A DNA stretch of 58,460 nt from JBBQCW01 sp038319025 (GTDB taxonomy: Bacteria > Actinomycetota > Thermoleophilia > Solirubrobacterales > Solirubrobacteraceae): positions 1 through 58,460 of the forward strand of contig JBBQCW010000019.1 in assembly GCA_038319025.1 (NCBI GenBank). The letters are read 5' to 3'. This document shows positions 8,575 to 14,744 of the stretch, one piece after another (positions within the stretch are counted from its first letter, which is position 1; every line of letters begins with the position of its first letter). Under the pieces are notes generated by a model. It saw only the letters and a program-made list of their open reading frames with translations. It did not search any database and had not been told where the DNA came from. Position numbers and translations under genes: made by a program.

Positions 8575-9560
8575 GCGACGCCGGCACGGAGCGAGCCCGC
8601 GGCGAAGCGCACCACGGGCGCCTCGGCGCGGATCCCGATGAGCTGCGGACCACCCGTCTCCAACGTGAGCGCGCCGCCGTGTTCGCGCAGCCTGCGAGCC
8701 GCAATCTCGGGGCCGGACAGGAAGGCCATCTTGGCTTGCACCTCGGCCTCAAGCGCGGACCCGCCGAGCGCGGTAGCCGCGACAATTCCGGTGAACGCCG
8801 GCTGCGCGGTGGAGGGATCCAGCAAATGGTGGCGCGGCCGCCCGTCCGCGTCCCGCCAGAGGCGAACGTCGAGGCCGGAGGTGGCCACCCCTCCGGCACC
8901 GAACCGGATCGAGTGCGCGACGGCGCCGGTGCGCGGGTCGCGCACATCCACCGACCATGGGTGTTGAGCGATGGCCCGCCCGCCGAGGGCGAGGTCGCCG
9001 CCGCAGTCCACGGCGAACCGATCAGCACCGGGCAACAACTGGCCGGCAGCATCCGCGGCGAGGCCCTTGCCCACACCACCGAGGTCGATGCGCAACCCGG
9101 GCGGGCGCTTGACGAGCTGCAGATCCGGGCTGACGCTGATCTGTCGCCAGGCGGCGTCCGGGTGCGCGGATGCAGGCCGGCGGGGCGGCGCGTCGCGCAG
9201 CGCCTCGTCGAGCCCTACCGGCTCAAGGCCACGCCGAGTTTTGGCGTAGCCGATGGCCTCCATGGCGCCGACCATCGTCGGATCCACCAGGCCGCTGCTG
9301 CGCTGCGCGGCCCACACGGCCGCGCTGATCGCACTACCTAGCAGGGTCGAGACGCCACGCTCGGCCGCCGGGTCGGCGTTCAAAGCACAGAGTTCGCTGG
9401 CCTCGTCAAAGCGGGTGGCGGCAGCGGCAAAAGACTCGATGAAGGCGCGGGCGCCGGCCATCTCGGCCCGAGCTGCGTCTTCTCCGAACGCATCCGGGTA
9501 TTCGGCGAGCAGGCGTGCCACCACGCCCATCGTGGGGAACGTTTCGTCGAGGACGATCAT
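8571..9560 (-). CDS. apbE: FAD:protein FMN transferase ApbE
   Basis: A 329-residue protein starting at ATG 9560, whose ATGA overlaps the stop of the upstream repeat protein. Features of ApbE: an N-terminal MIVLDETFPTMG segment, the F(A)-T-R-F-D-x-x-S-E-L motif, RIDLGGVGKGLAADAA, DCGGDLALGG, and HHLLDPSTAQPA near the C-terminal metal site. ApbE enzymes move FMN from FAD onto a Ser/Thr of exported flavoproteins. No signal peptide or lipobox is visible, so export is unclear. A longer frame extending to 10022 exists, but it would read through the neighbour in another frame and is rejected. No D-x-x-[ST]-G-A-T target motif is visible in neighbouring proteins. Confidence 0.92.
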   Translation of the reverse strand: MIVLDETFPTMGVVARLLAEYPDAFGEDAARAEMAGARAFIESFAAAATRFDEASELCALNADPAAERGVSTLLGSAISAAVWAAQRSSGLVDPTMVGAMEAIGYAKTRRGLEPVGLDEALRDAPPRRPASAHPDAAWRQISVSPDLQLVKRPPGLRIDLGGVGKGLAADAAGQLLPGADRFAVDCGGDLALGGRAIAQHPWSVDVRDPRTGAVAHSIRFGAGGVATSGLDVRLWRDADGRPRHHLLDPSTAQPAFTGIVAATALGGSALEAEVQAKMAFLSGPEIAARRLREHGGALTLETGGPQLIGIRAEAPVVRFAAGSLRAGVA

Positions 9561-9967
9561 CCGCCCGACGACGACGTGGTCGGTGCCGGCGCCGACTGCT
9601 GGGCCGGAGCGACCTGCTGGGCCGGAGCGGCGGCCTGCTGGACCGGAGCCGACTGCTGGACCGGAGCGGCCTGCTGCACGGGCGCTGACTGCTGAGCCGG
9701 CGCCGGGGTGACCTGAACTGATGCATCGGAGGAGGAGTCGACGGGCGTGCTTGAGGCAGCGTCGGCGCCCAGCGTCTTTGCCCGGTAGACGGTGACGACC
9801 GCGGCGGGACTCCCAGCCCCCAGAGCCGGGTCCTGACCGGCAGCCATGCGCACGCCGATGAACCCGCTCAGGCCGACGAAAGCGACCACGCCGACGGTGG
9901 CGATCGGAAGCGGGCGCGGACGCCAGCGAACGGGCGGGCGCTTGGGCGTAGTCGCGGGAGCGCTCAT
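9557..9967 (-). CDS. Single-TM protein with Gln-Gln/Pro repeat tail
   Basis: A 136-residue protein of unknown family. A short basic cytoplasmic start is followed by one transmembrane segment (about 21-39), a small spacer (40-85) and a low-complexity tail (87-128) in which QQ recurs six times at spacings of 6, 6, 6, 7 and 6 (APAQQS, APVQQA units). It ends in TTSSSGG. The topology suggests an extracytoplasmic extended linker. It overlaps apbE downstream and the 46-aa gene upstream, each by four bases. It might tether or wire the ApbE/ferric reductase pair; no FMN-attachment motif is present. Confidence 0.75.
   Translation of the reverse strand: MSAPATTPKRPPVRWRPRPLPIATVGVVAFVGLSGFIGVRMAAGQDPALGAGSPAAVVTVYRAKTLGADAASSTPVDSSSDASVQVTPAPAQQSAPVQQAAPVQQSAPVQQAAAPAQQVAPAQQSAPAPTTSSSGG
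9584..9709 (-). repeat. In-frame tandem repeat encoding QQ-x-APx units
   Basis: Imperfect repeats of about 18 bp (CTGCTGGRCCGGAGCSG-like on the plus strand) encode the Gln-Gln/Pro-Ala tail of the 136-aa protein. Such coding repeats can change length by slippage in whole-codon steps, so length may vary between strains. Confidence 0.75.
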
Positions 9968-10104
9968 CGCGCCACCTGCGCGACAGCGGCCGGAGCGTGG
10001 GCGGTGGTGTGCGGTGCGGCACCCGACAACGCGACGGGGGCGAGGAAGTACAGCATGGTGATGCTCGCGAGGGCGGCGACCGGCTTGCGGAGGCGACGGG
10101 TCAT
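9964..10104 (-). CDS. Small exported peptide (46 aa)
   Basis: ATG 10104 opens a 46-codon gene: a basic start (MTRRLRKP), a hydrophobic segment (ALASITMLYFLAPVALSG) and an Ala/His-rich tail ending in VAQVAR. It looks like a signal peptide or small single-TM peptide. Support for a real gene: a TACCGT -10 box 7 nt upstream of the ATG, and a four-base ATGA overlap (9964-9967) with the downstream gene, the same coupling used through the operon. No family is recognised. Confidence 0.7.
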   Translation of the reverse strand: MTRRLRKPVAALASITMLYFLAPVALSGAAPHTTAHAPAAVAQVAR

Positions 10105-10111
10105 GGGAAAG

Positions 10112-10117
10112 ACGGTA
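10112..10117 (-). promoter_or_regulatory. -10 box of the four-gene apbE operon
   Basis: The minus strand reads TACCGT 7 nt before ATG 10104. The spacing predicts a leaderless transcript for the whole operon. Confidence 0.6.
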
Positions 10118-10222
10118 CGAGACCGCCCTGAGCATCACCACAACGTCGGGTAAGCGTTTGGTAAGCGCCTGAAGTAAGGAGTTCGACAGGAATCTCGTTT
10201 GCGCCGCTCCGCCTCGGACGCC

Positions 10223-10228
10223 TAGGGT
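10223..10228 (+). promoter_or_regulatory. -10 box of the STAS gene
   Basis: TAGGGT lies 6 nt before GTG 10235. A weak -35 candidate, TTGCGC, is 18 nt further upstream. Confidence 0.6.
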
Positions 10229-10234
10229 GCAGTT

Positions 10235-10603
10235 GTGTCCTATCCCGAAGCCGAGATCAAGATCTCCTACGAGGAGCCCGATGAGCGCACGCGCATCATC
10301 ATCGCTTCAGGGGAGATTCACGTGTCCACCGCCGGCGTGTTCAGCGAGGCGCTCAACGACGCGGTCACCGACGGGCGTACGGCGATCGTGCTCGATCTCA
10401 CCGACATCGGCTTCATCGACTCGACCGGCCTGAGCGTTCTGCTCAACGGTCTTCGCCGCGTCACCCGCGCCAAGGGGCGCATGGCCCTGGTGTGCGTAAG
10501 CCCGACCGTCCTGCGGCTCTTCACGATCACCAAGCTAGACACCACGTTCGACATCTTTGCGACCCGCCCCGAAGCTCTGGAGCGCGTACACCGCGCCGCC
10601 TGA
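10235..10603 (+). CDS. Anti-sigma factor antagonist (STAS domain)
   Basis: A 122-residue single STAS-domain protein of the SpoIIAA/RsbV type, starting at GTG 10235. The conserved segment DLTDIGFIDSTGLSVLLN carries the expected phosphorylatable serine (S63 in DSTGL). Unphosphorylated, such proteins bind an anti-sigma kinase and free its sigma factor. The PP2C phosphatase at 3483-5213 could reactivate it. Neither a kinase nor a sigma factor is adjacent, so the wiring is inferred. The gene ends inside a palindrome shared with serS. Confidence 0.9.
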   Translation: MSYPEAEIKISYEEPDERTRIIIASGEIHVSTAGVFSEALNDAVTDGRTAIVLDLTDIGFIDSTGLSVLLNGLRRVTRAKGRMALVCVSPTVLRLFTITKLDTTFDIFATRPEALERVHRAA

Positions 10604-10613
10604 TCAGGCGGCG
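10594..10613. terminator. 20-bp perfect palindrome containing both stop codons
   Basis: A perfect 20-bp palindrome is centred on TGATCA. The plus-strand half gives the STAS stop (TGA 10601-10603) and the minus-strand half the serS stop (TGA 10604-10606). The GC-rich arms (CGCCGCC/GGCGGCG) could form a hairpin or cruciform acting in both directions. No U-run follows. Confidence 0.55.
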
Positions 10614-11857
10614 GGCAGCACGGCGGGCGCTCCAAAAGCCGCGAGGCACTCCGGCAGTTCAACGCTGCCGTCCTCGCGCTGGCCGTTCTCCAGCAGCGCC
10701 ACGATGGTGCGGCCGACGGCGACCGCGGTGCCGTTCAATGTGTAGGCCGTGACCGGCTTCCCGTCGGCACCGCGTAGGCGGATCTGCAGGCGTCGCGCTT
10801 GGTAGTCGGTGGTGTTTGACGTGGACGTCAACTCGCGATAGCGGCCCTGTCCCGGGAGCCAGGCCTCGCAGTCGTACTTTTTGGCCGCGGGGGCGCCTAG
10901 ATCGCCGATGCCGATGTTCACCACGCGGTAGGGGATCTGCAGCGCGCTGAGGATCTCCTCCTCGATCGACAAAAGCCGCTCGTGCTCTTCCAAGGCCGCC
11001 TCGGGCGCGACGAAACTGAACATCTCGACCTTGTCGAACTGATGCACGCGAAAGATGCCCCGGGTGTCGCGGCCTGCCGCACCTGCCTCGCGGCGAAAGC
11101 ACGGCGAGAACCCGGCGTAGCGCAAGGGAACCATGTCAGCGTCGAGAATCTCCCCCGCGTGCAGCGAGGCGAGGGCGACCTCGCTCGTCCCCGCCAGGTA
11201 CAGGTCGTCCTCAGGGAGGTGGTAGATCTGCTGCTCGGTGTCGGGCAGGAAGCCGGTGCCGTACAGGGCCTCCTCGCGAACCAGGACCGGCGGGATCACC
11301 GGCTCGAACCCGTGCCCGCGCAGCAGGTCGAGCGTCCACTGCACCAGCGCCAGCTCCAAGAACACCAGGTCGCCACGCAGGTAGGCGAACCGCGAGCCGG
11401 CCACCCGGGCGCCGCGTTCCATGTCGATGCGCTCGCCCGCCAGAGCCAGGTGGTCGCGCGCCTCGTACTCACGCGTCGGGATGGTCCCGACCTCGCGCAG
11501 GACGGTGTCCTCGTCGGCCGCCGTGGCATCCGGAAGGTTCGGCACCAGCGCCAGCGCGGCGTTCAGTTCCGCCTCGACCGTGGCCAGTTCTTCACCCAGT
11601 GCCTTCGCCTGCCCGGCGACCTCGCGCATGCGCCCGATCGCCTCATCGGCTTCGGCACCGGCGCGCTTGGCCTCGGCAATTTGGGCGTTGGCCTCGTTCT
11701 GGATGGCGCGCAGTGCTTCCAACCGCGGCAGGATCTCCCGCCGGCGCTCATCCAGTTCCAGGACCTCGTCGAGCCGGGCGGCTTCAGCCTCGCCTCGCCG
11801 CCGCAATGCGGTGCGCACGGCGCCGGGGTCGTGACGGATGAGCTTCAGATCAAGCAT
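10604..11857 (-). CDS. serS: Seryl-tRNA synthetase
   Basis: A 417-residue class II synthetase charging tRNA-Ser with serine. The N-terminal coiled-coil arm (about 28-105, rich in Glu, Ala and Arg) recognises the long variable arm. The catalytic core has the TSE serine-binding loop (AGTSEVALA), motif 2 (FSPCFRREAG) and motif 3 (NGTAVAVGRTIVALLENGQ). Length is normal. The start is ATG 11857 with TACGGT 8 nt upstream, suggesting a leaderless message. Confidence 0.97.
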   Translation of the reverse strand: MLDLKLIRHDPGAVRTALRRRGEAEAARLDEVLELDERRREILPRLEALRAIQNEANAQIAEAKRAGAEADEAIGRMREVAGQAKALGEELATVEAELNAALALVPNLPDATAADEDTVLREVGTIPTREYEARDHLALAGERIDMERGARVAGSRFAYLRGDLVFLELALVQWTLDLLRGHGFEPVIPPVLVREEALYGTGFLPDTEQQIYHLPEDDLYLAGTSEVALASLHAGEILDADMVPLRYAGFSPCFRREAGAAGRDTRGIFRVHQFDKVEMFSFVAPEAALEEHERLLSIEEEILSALQIPYRVVNIGIGDLGAPAAKKYDCEAWLPGQGRYRELTSTSNTTDYQARRLQIRLRGADGKPVTAYTLNGTAVAVGRTIVALLENGQREDGSVELPECLAAFGAPAVLPAA

Positions 11858-11865
11858 GGGCGCGT

Positions 11866-11871
11866 ACCGTA
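11866..11871 (-). promoter_or_regulatory. -10 box of serS
   Basis: The minus strand reads TACGGT 8 nt before the serS ATG. Confidence 0.5.
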
Positions 11872-11892
11872 CGCCGCCCCGCTAACGAACGC

Positions 11893-12312
11893 TCAGGGCG
11901 TCACGCCGCCGGTCGACTGTTGGAGGCCCAGCGTCGTCTTCGAAGCGGCGGAGCCGGAGTAGTGCGCCAGGAACGCGGCGACGTCCTGGGCATCTTGGCC
12001 GACGAGGATGTTCTCGGGCATGATCGCGCCGGAGAAGCCACCGTTCTCAATCGCGTAGAGGACGTTTTCCTTCGTCTCCTTGCGCTGATTGAAGTTCGGC
12101 CCGTCTGTGCGTTCCTTGTTTTTCACGTTCGTCGAACTGCCCTGCGCACCGACCACGTCGAGGCTGTGGCAGCCCGCGCAATGGTCGCTGAACAACTGGG
12201 CGCCGTGGTAGTACGGGGAGTCCGAGGCCACGGAGTTGGACTGCTTGCCGCAGCCGCTCGCGAGGAGCGAGACGACGAGGAGCGCCAGAGACGTGAATGC
12301 AAGACGACGCAT
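11893..12312 (-). CDS. Lipid-anchored mono-heme cytochrome c
   Basis: A 139-residue lipoprotein. A signal peptide with lipobox-like LLASGC puts the anchored cysteine at 21. The heme motif is CAGCH (C45, C48, H49), with a likely axial methionine at M98 (AIMPE) and the class I C-terminal helix DVAAFLAHY. The upstream-extended frame is not needed. It should pass electrons outside the cytoplasmic membrane, probably to an oxidase. A Gly/Asn/Lys-rich insert follows the heme motif. It is divergent from a cupredoxin-like lipoprotein, with only 22 bp between start codons. Confidence 0.9.
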   Translation of the reverse strand: MRRLAFTSLALLVVSLLASGCGKQSNSVASDSPYYHGAQLFSDHCAGCHSLDVVGAQGSSTNVKNKERTDGPNFNQRKETKENVLYAIENGGFSGAIMPENILVGQDAQDVAAFLAHYSGSAASKTTLGLQQSTGGVTP

Positions 12313-12334
12313 GCGGGCGCAGACTATACGGACG
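12313..12334. promoter_or_regulatory. 22-bp bidirectional promoter
   Basis: This gap separates two divergent start codons. On the minus strand it contains TATAGT, a near-ideal -10, 10 nt from the cytochrome ATG. The same bases read ACTATA/GACTAT on the plus strand, 7 nt from ATG 12335. One TATA core can thus serve both directions with nearly leaderless transcripts; any -35 elements lie inside the opposite gene. Confidence 0.55.
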
Positions 12335-12757
12335 ATGGACGACCTAGCGCCCTCCCGATGCGCCCGATTGACGACACTCGTCGCCCTCCCGCTGGCCGCC
12401 TGCGCGCTCCTGGCAGGTTGTGGGACTACGGCCGCTGTCTCGATGCCCGGTCGTGTCCTGCATCTGCGTCTGGACGAGTACCGCATTCTGCCCGCGACGG
12501 TGAGCGTCACCGCTGGCACCGTGCGGATAGTGGCCGTCAATCGCGGCCGCCTCACGCACAACGTCGTGATCCAGTCGCGGCGGGTCGATGCTCACGGACA
12601 GCGACGGGTACTCGGTAAGACGCCGACGGCATTCCCCGGCGAAACGGTCACCGGCACCGCCGTCCTGAAGCCCGGCCGCTACCGCATGATCAGCTCGATC
12701 GGCAACCAGAAGGACCTCGGGCAGAACGGCACCGTGGTCGTACACGCACTGCGCTGA
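12335..12757 (+). CDS. Cupredoxin-like lipoprotein lacking copper ligands
   Basis: A 140-residue lipoprotein (lipobox LLAGC, Cys29) with a plastocyanin/cupredoxin-type beta-sandwich: FTVTAG-like SVTAGTVRIVAVNRG, LTHNVVI with H75, and a C-terminal strand pair GRYRMISSIG...GTVVV. Aligned to the usual Y-x-x-x-C-x-x-x-x-H-x-x-x-x-M loop, the Cys, His and Met positions are S120, Q125 and Q130. So only one of four copper ligands remains, and blue-copper electron transfer is unlikely. It may be structural, a sensor, or a partner of the divergent cytochrome c. Start ATG 12335 is preferred over an upstream in-frame start inside the neighbour. Confidence 0.8.
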   Translation: MDDLAPSRCARLTTLVALPLAACALLAGCGTTAAVSMPGRVLHLRLDEYRILPATVSVTAGTVRIVAVNRGRLTHNVVIQSRRVDAHGQRRVLGKTPTAFPGETVTGTAVLKPGRYRMISSIGNQKDLGQNGTVVVHALR

Positions 12758-13047
12758 ACGGCCCCGCCAGTGCAGGAGAACGCCCGCGCGCCACGAAGTT
12801 CGCACCGCACCCGGCGCCGGCCCTAGACCTTCGCATCAGTTGTATGCCGCGAACGGTCTCGACACGGCGGCAACCAGGCCGGCGCCGGGTCCTTTCAGAA
12901 CGTCTTCCGGAATGACCGGGTGAGTCCGGGACGGAGTGACCGTGGATGCCAGCGTCCAGTGACGAGCGCAGCAATACCGGTGGTATTGCGAGCACCGGCG
13001 CTGGAAGCTGGCGCCGCGGACGCACCGGATCCGGGCCGACCGTCATT
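12758..13047. other. Intergenic stretch without a supported gene
   Basis: Open frames cross this stretch on both strands, but none has a recognisable motif, and an in-frame extension of the flavin reductase into it looks non-coding. No hairpin stands out before the promoter at 13048. Confidence 0.5.
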
Positions 13048-13075
13048 TTGGAAGCCGTTCCAAGCCGTTTACGCT
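13048..13075 (+). promoter_or_regulatory. Promoter of the flavin reductase gene, with inverted repeat
   Basis: TTGGAA (13048-13053) as -35, a 16-bp spacer and TACGCT (13070-13075) as -10 end 8 nt before ATG 13084. The -35 is the left arm of an inverted repeat TTGGAA-GCCG-TTCCAA (13048-13063), a plausible operator. Confidence 0.65.
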
Positions 13076-13083
13076 GTGTACCG

Positions 13084-13590
13084 ATGCCCGACGGCGCCGC
13101 CACGACCCCGGACACGGCCGCCTATCGCGCCGTCGTCAGCCACTTCGCGACCGGTGTGGCGATCGTCACAGCTCAGGGTCCGGACGGGCCGGCCGGACTG
13201 ACGACGAACGCGGTCACATCCGTCTCGCTCGATCCGCTGCTGCTCCTGGTCTGCTTCGATAACAGCTCGAGGACCCTTCCCGTGGTCCGGGAGACCGGCC
13301 GCTTCGCGGTCAACGTGCTGCGCGCCGGCAGCGGCGATCTGGCCCGCCTCTTCGCCAGCAAGCGCATCGCGCAGGAGAAGTTCGACGCCGTCACCCACAC
13401 GGTCGACCACGGCGTGCCGGTGCTCGACGATGCCCTCGCCTGGGTCGTGTGCGACCTGGAGGCGCTGCACCCCGGCGGCGATCACACGATCGGCATCGGT
13501 GCGGTGACCGCTTACGGGGCCGACCCCGACGGCGACCCGCTGCTGTTCTTCCGCGGCGCCTGGGGCGGGTTCACGGCCGCGGACGGGTAG
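13084..13590 (+). CDS. Flavin reductase-domain protein (FMN-binding split barrel)
   Basis: A 168-residue protein matching the flavin_Reduct/HpaC family: HFATGVAIVT at the N-terminus, TTNAVTSVSLDPLLLLVCFD forming the flavin-phosphate site, RFAVNVL in the core and HTIGIGAV near the end. Such enzymes reduce FMN with NAD(P)H for a two-component monooxygenase; no oxygenase gene is adjacent, so the partner is unknown. ATG 13084 is chosen because a good promoter sits directly upstream and the longer frame lacks family similarity. Confidence 0.85.
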   Translation: MPDGAATTPDTAAYRAVVSHFATGVAIVTAQGPDGPAGLTTNAVTSVSLDPLLLLVCFDNSSRTLPVVRETGRFAVNVLRAGSGDLARLFASKRIAQEKFDAVTHTVDHGVPVLDDALAWVVCDLEALHPGGDHTIGIGAVTAYGADPDGDPLLFFRGAWGGFTAADG

Positions 13591-13670
13591 TCGGCATCTC
13601 TTCGGGGGCGGCGTGGTCGTGCCGGGGCCGGCGTTCGCGCCAGGAAAGCGGCCGAGCATGTCGTTTGGCT

Positions 13671-13721
13671 CGAACCTTGGTTAATTACCCCCGCTAGGCG
13701 GGGGTAACCGACCACGGTTCG
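13671..13721. terminator. Nested hairpin between convergent genes
   Basis: A perfect 10-bp stem TTACCCCCGC/GCGGGGGTAA (13685-13707, 3-nt loop) lies inside outer arms CGAACC (13671-13676) and GGTTCG (13716-13721). It sits between the flavin reductase and the membrane protein gene that face each other. No U-tract is present, so it may be a Rho-independent-like GC hairpin or a structural repeat. Confidence 0.5.
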
Positions 13722-13784
13722 CGGTTCATCGCACCCAAGACGCCCGTGGCCGGTCGGGGGATCGCCCCAGGAGGGAATCCCGCT

Positions 13785-13803
13785 TTCCCGCAGGATGCGG
13801 GAA
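13785..13803. terminator. Second hairpin in the same intergenic region
   Basis: A perfect 8-bp stem TTCCCGCA/TGCGGGAA with 3-nt loop GGA. Together with the preceding hairpin it occupies most of the 280-bp gap between convergent genes. Confidence 0.45.
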
Positions 13804-13870
13804 CGCGGCCGACGGGGCGAACCCCCGGCCGAGCCCATCCACCGGCCCGGCACCAGCCCGACGAACTGCC

Positions 13871-14314
13871 CTACAGCGTGATCAGCGCGCGCCAACAAAG
13901 AAACGCGATCACCAAGCCGGCGAGCGCCATAACGCCCGTCTCGCGCCGGACGATCGTCAGCACCAGGGCGTCCTGCTCACCCTCGGGCAGCACCGCCGCC
14001 GCTTGGGCGTCTTCGAAACCGCGGGCGTCGAGGACCGTCTGCGCGGAGAGGATGCGCAGTTGTTCCGCAGCGAAGCCGACGAACACCGGTAGCAGCGCGT
14101 ACAGGTAGTAGAGCCCCTGATCCACGTGGTTGCCCGCCAGATAGACGGCACCGGCGACCGCCGCCTGCACCACGCACGCGGCTTGGCCGACGCGAATCGC
14201 CGTCCAGTAGATGGCGCTGGTCGACACCTGCCACCACAGCCAGGCGCCCCACAACCCCGTGAGCAGGTTCAACCCGCCCACGATGTACGCGCATATCTGG
14301 GCCACCTCAGTCAT
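13871..14314 (-). CDS. Unknown four-TM membrane protein divergent from nuoA
   Basis: A 147-residue protein from ATG 14314 (the longer frame would run through the nuoA promoter). Hydrophobic segments lie at roughly 8-30, 45-65, 72-90 and 125-145, with a polar loop rich in Glu/Asp/Ala at 95-115 between the last two. No motif or family is recognised. It lies head to head with the complex I operon, 61 bp apart, so it may share regulation with it. A GAGGA sequence lies about 10 nt before the start. Confidence 0.7.
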   Translation of the reverse strand: MTEVAQICAYIVGGLNLLTGLWGAWLWWQVSTSAIYWTAIRVGQAACVVQAAVAGAVYLAGNHVDQGLYYLYALLPVFVGFAAEQLRILSAQTVLDARGFEDAQAAAVLPEGEQDALVLTIVRRETGVMALAGLVIAFLCWRALITL

Positions 14315-14375
14315 TTCGCGCCGATCCTCACTAAGTAACACTCCCGCACAAGTACGTGATACAACCGCTGGCGTC
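14315..14375. promoter_or_regulatory. Divergent control region of nuoA-N
   Basis: The 61-bp gap must hold the promoter of the 15-kb nuo operon and that of the divergent membrane protein. It is relatively AT-rich in the middle (CACTAAGTAACAC and GTACGTGATACAAC), but no canonical -35/-10 pair with correct spacing could be fixed. Confidence 0.4.
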
Positions 14376-14744
14376 TTGCTGAGCACCGTCCTGCAGAGCT
14401 ACGCACCTGCCCTCGTCTTCTTGGCGCTGGGCGCCAGTGTCGGCATCGCATTTTCGGTTCTAAACTCTCACCTCGGTCCCAAGCGGCGAATCGCCTCCAA
14501 AACGGACCCGTACGAGTGCGGTCTGCCCTCGGAGGTGTCGTCGAAGTTCCGCTTCGGCATCAGCTTCTACCTGATCGCGATGCTCTTCATCCTGTTCGAC
14601 ATCGAGGTCATCTTCCTTTACCCGATCGCGGTGAACCTGCGCGCCTTCGGCACGTTCGCCTTGGTCGAGACGCTTGTGTTCATCGCGCTGCTGCTGGTGG
14701 CGTTCGTCTACGTCTGGCGCCGAGGAGCCCTGGAATGGAGATAG
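14376..14744 (+). CDS. nuoA: NADH-quinone oxidoreductase subunit A
   Basis: About 122 residues with three transmembrane helices, a membrane-arm subunit of complex I near the quinone site. The diagnostic loop segment KTDPYECGLPS and FLFDIE-like LFILFDIEVIFLYP are both present. A TTG at 14376 gives the usual family length; earlier in-frame starts would add a non-homologous N-terminus overlapping the divergent gene. It overlaps nuoB by 10 bases. First gene of a complete nuoA-N operon. Confidence 0.92.
   Translation: MLSTVLQSYAPALVFLALGASVGIAFSVLNSHLGPKRRIASKTDPYECGLPSEVSSKFRFGISFYLIAMLFILFDIEVIFLYPIAVNLRAFGTFALVETLVFIALLLVAFVYVWRRGALEWR

Noticed and set aside
9561..10022. Extension of apbE to 483 residues
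   Set aside because: The added residues are an out-of-frame reading of the repeat-protein gene; ATG 9560 gives the normal ApbE size and an ATGA overlap.
12946..13083. N-terminal extension of the flavin reductase
   Set aside because: It crosses the promoter at 13048-13075 and lacks similarity to the family.
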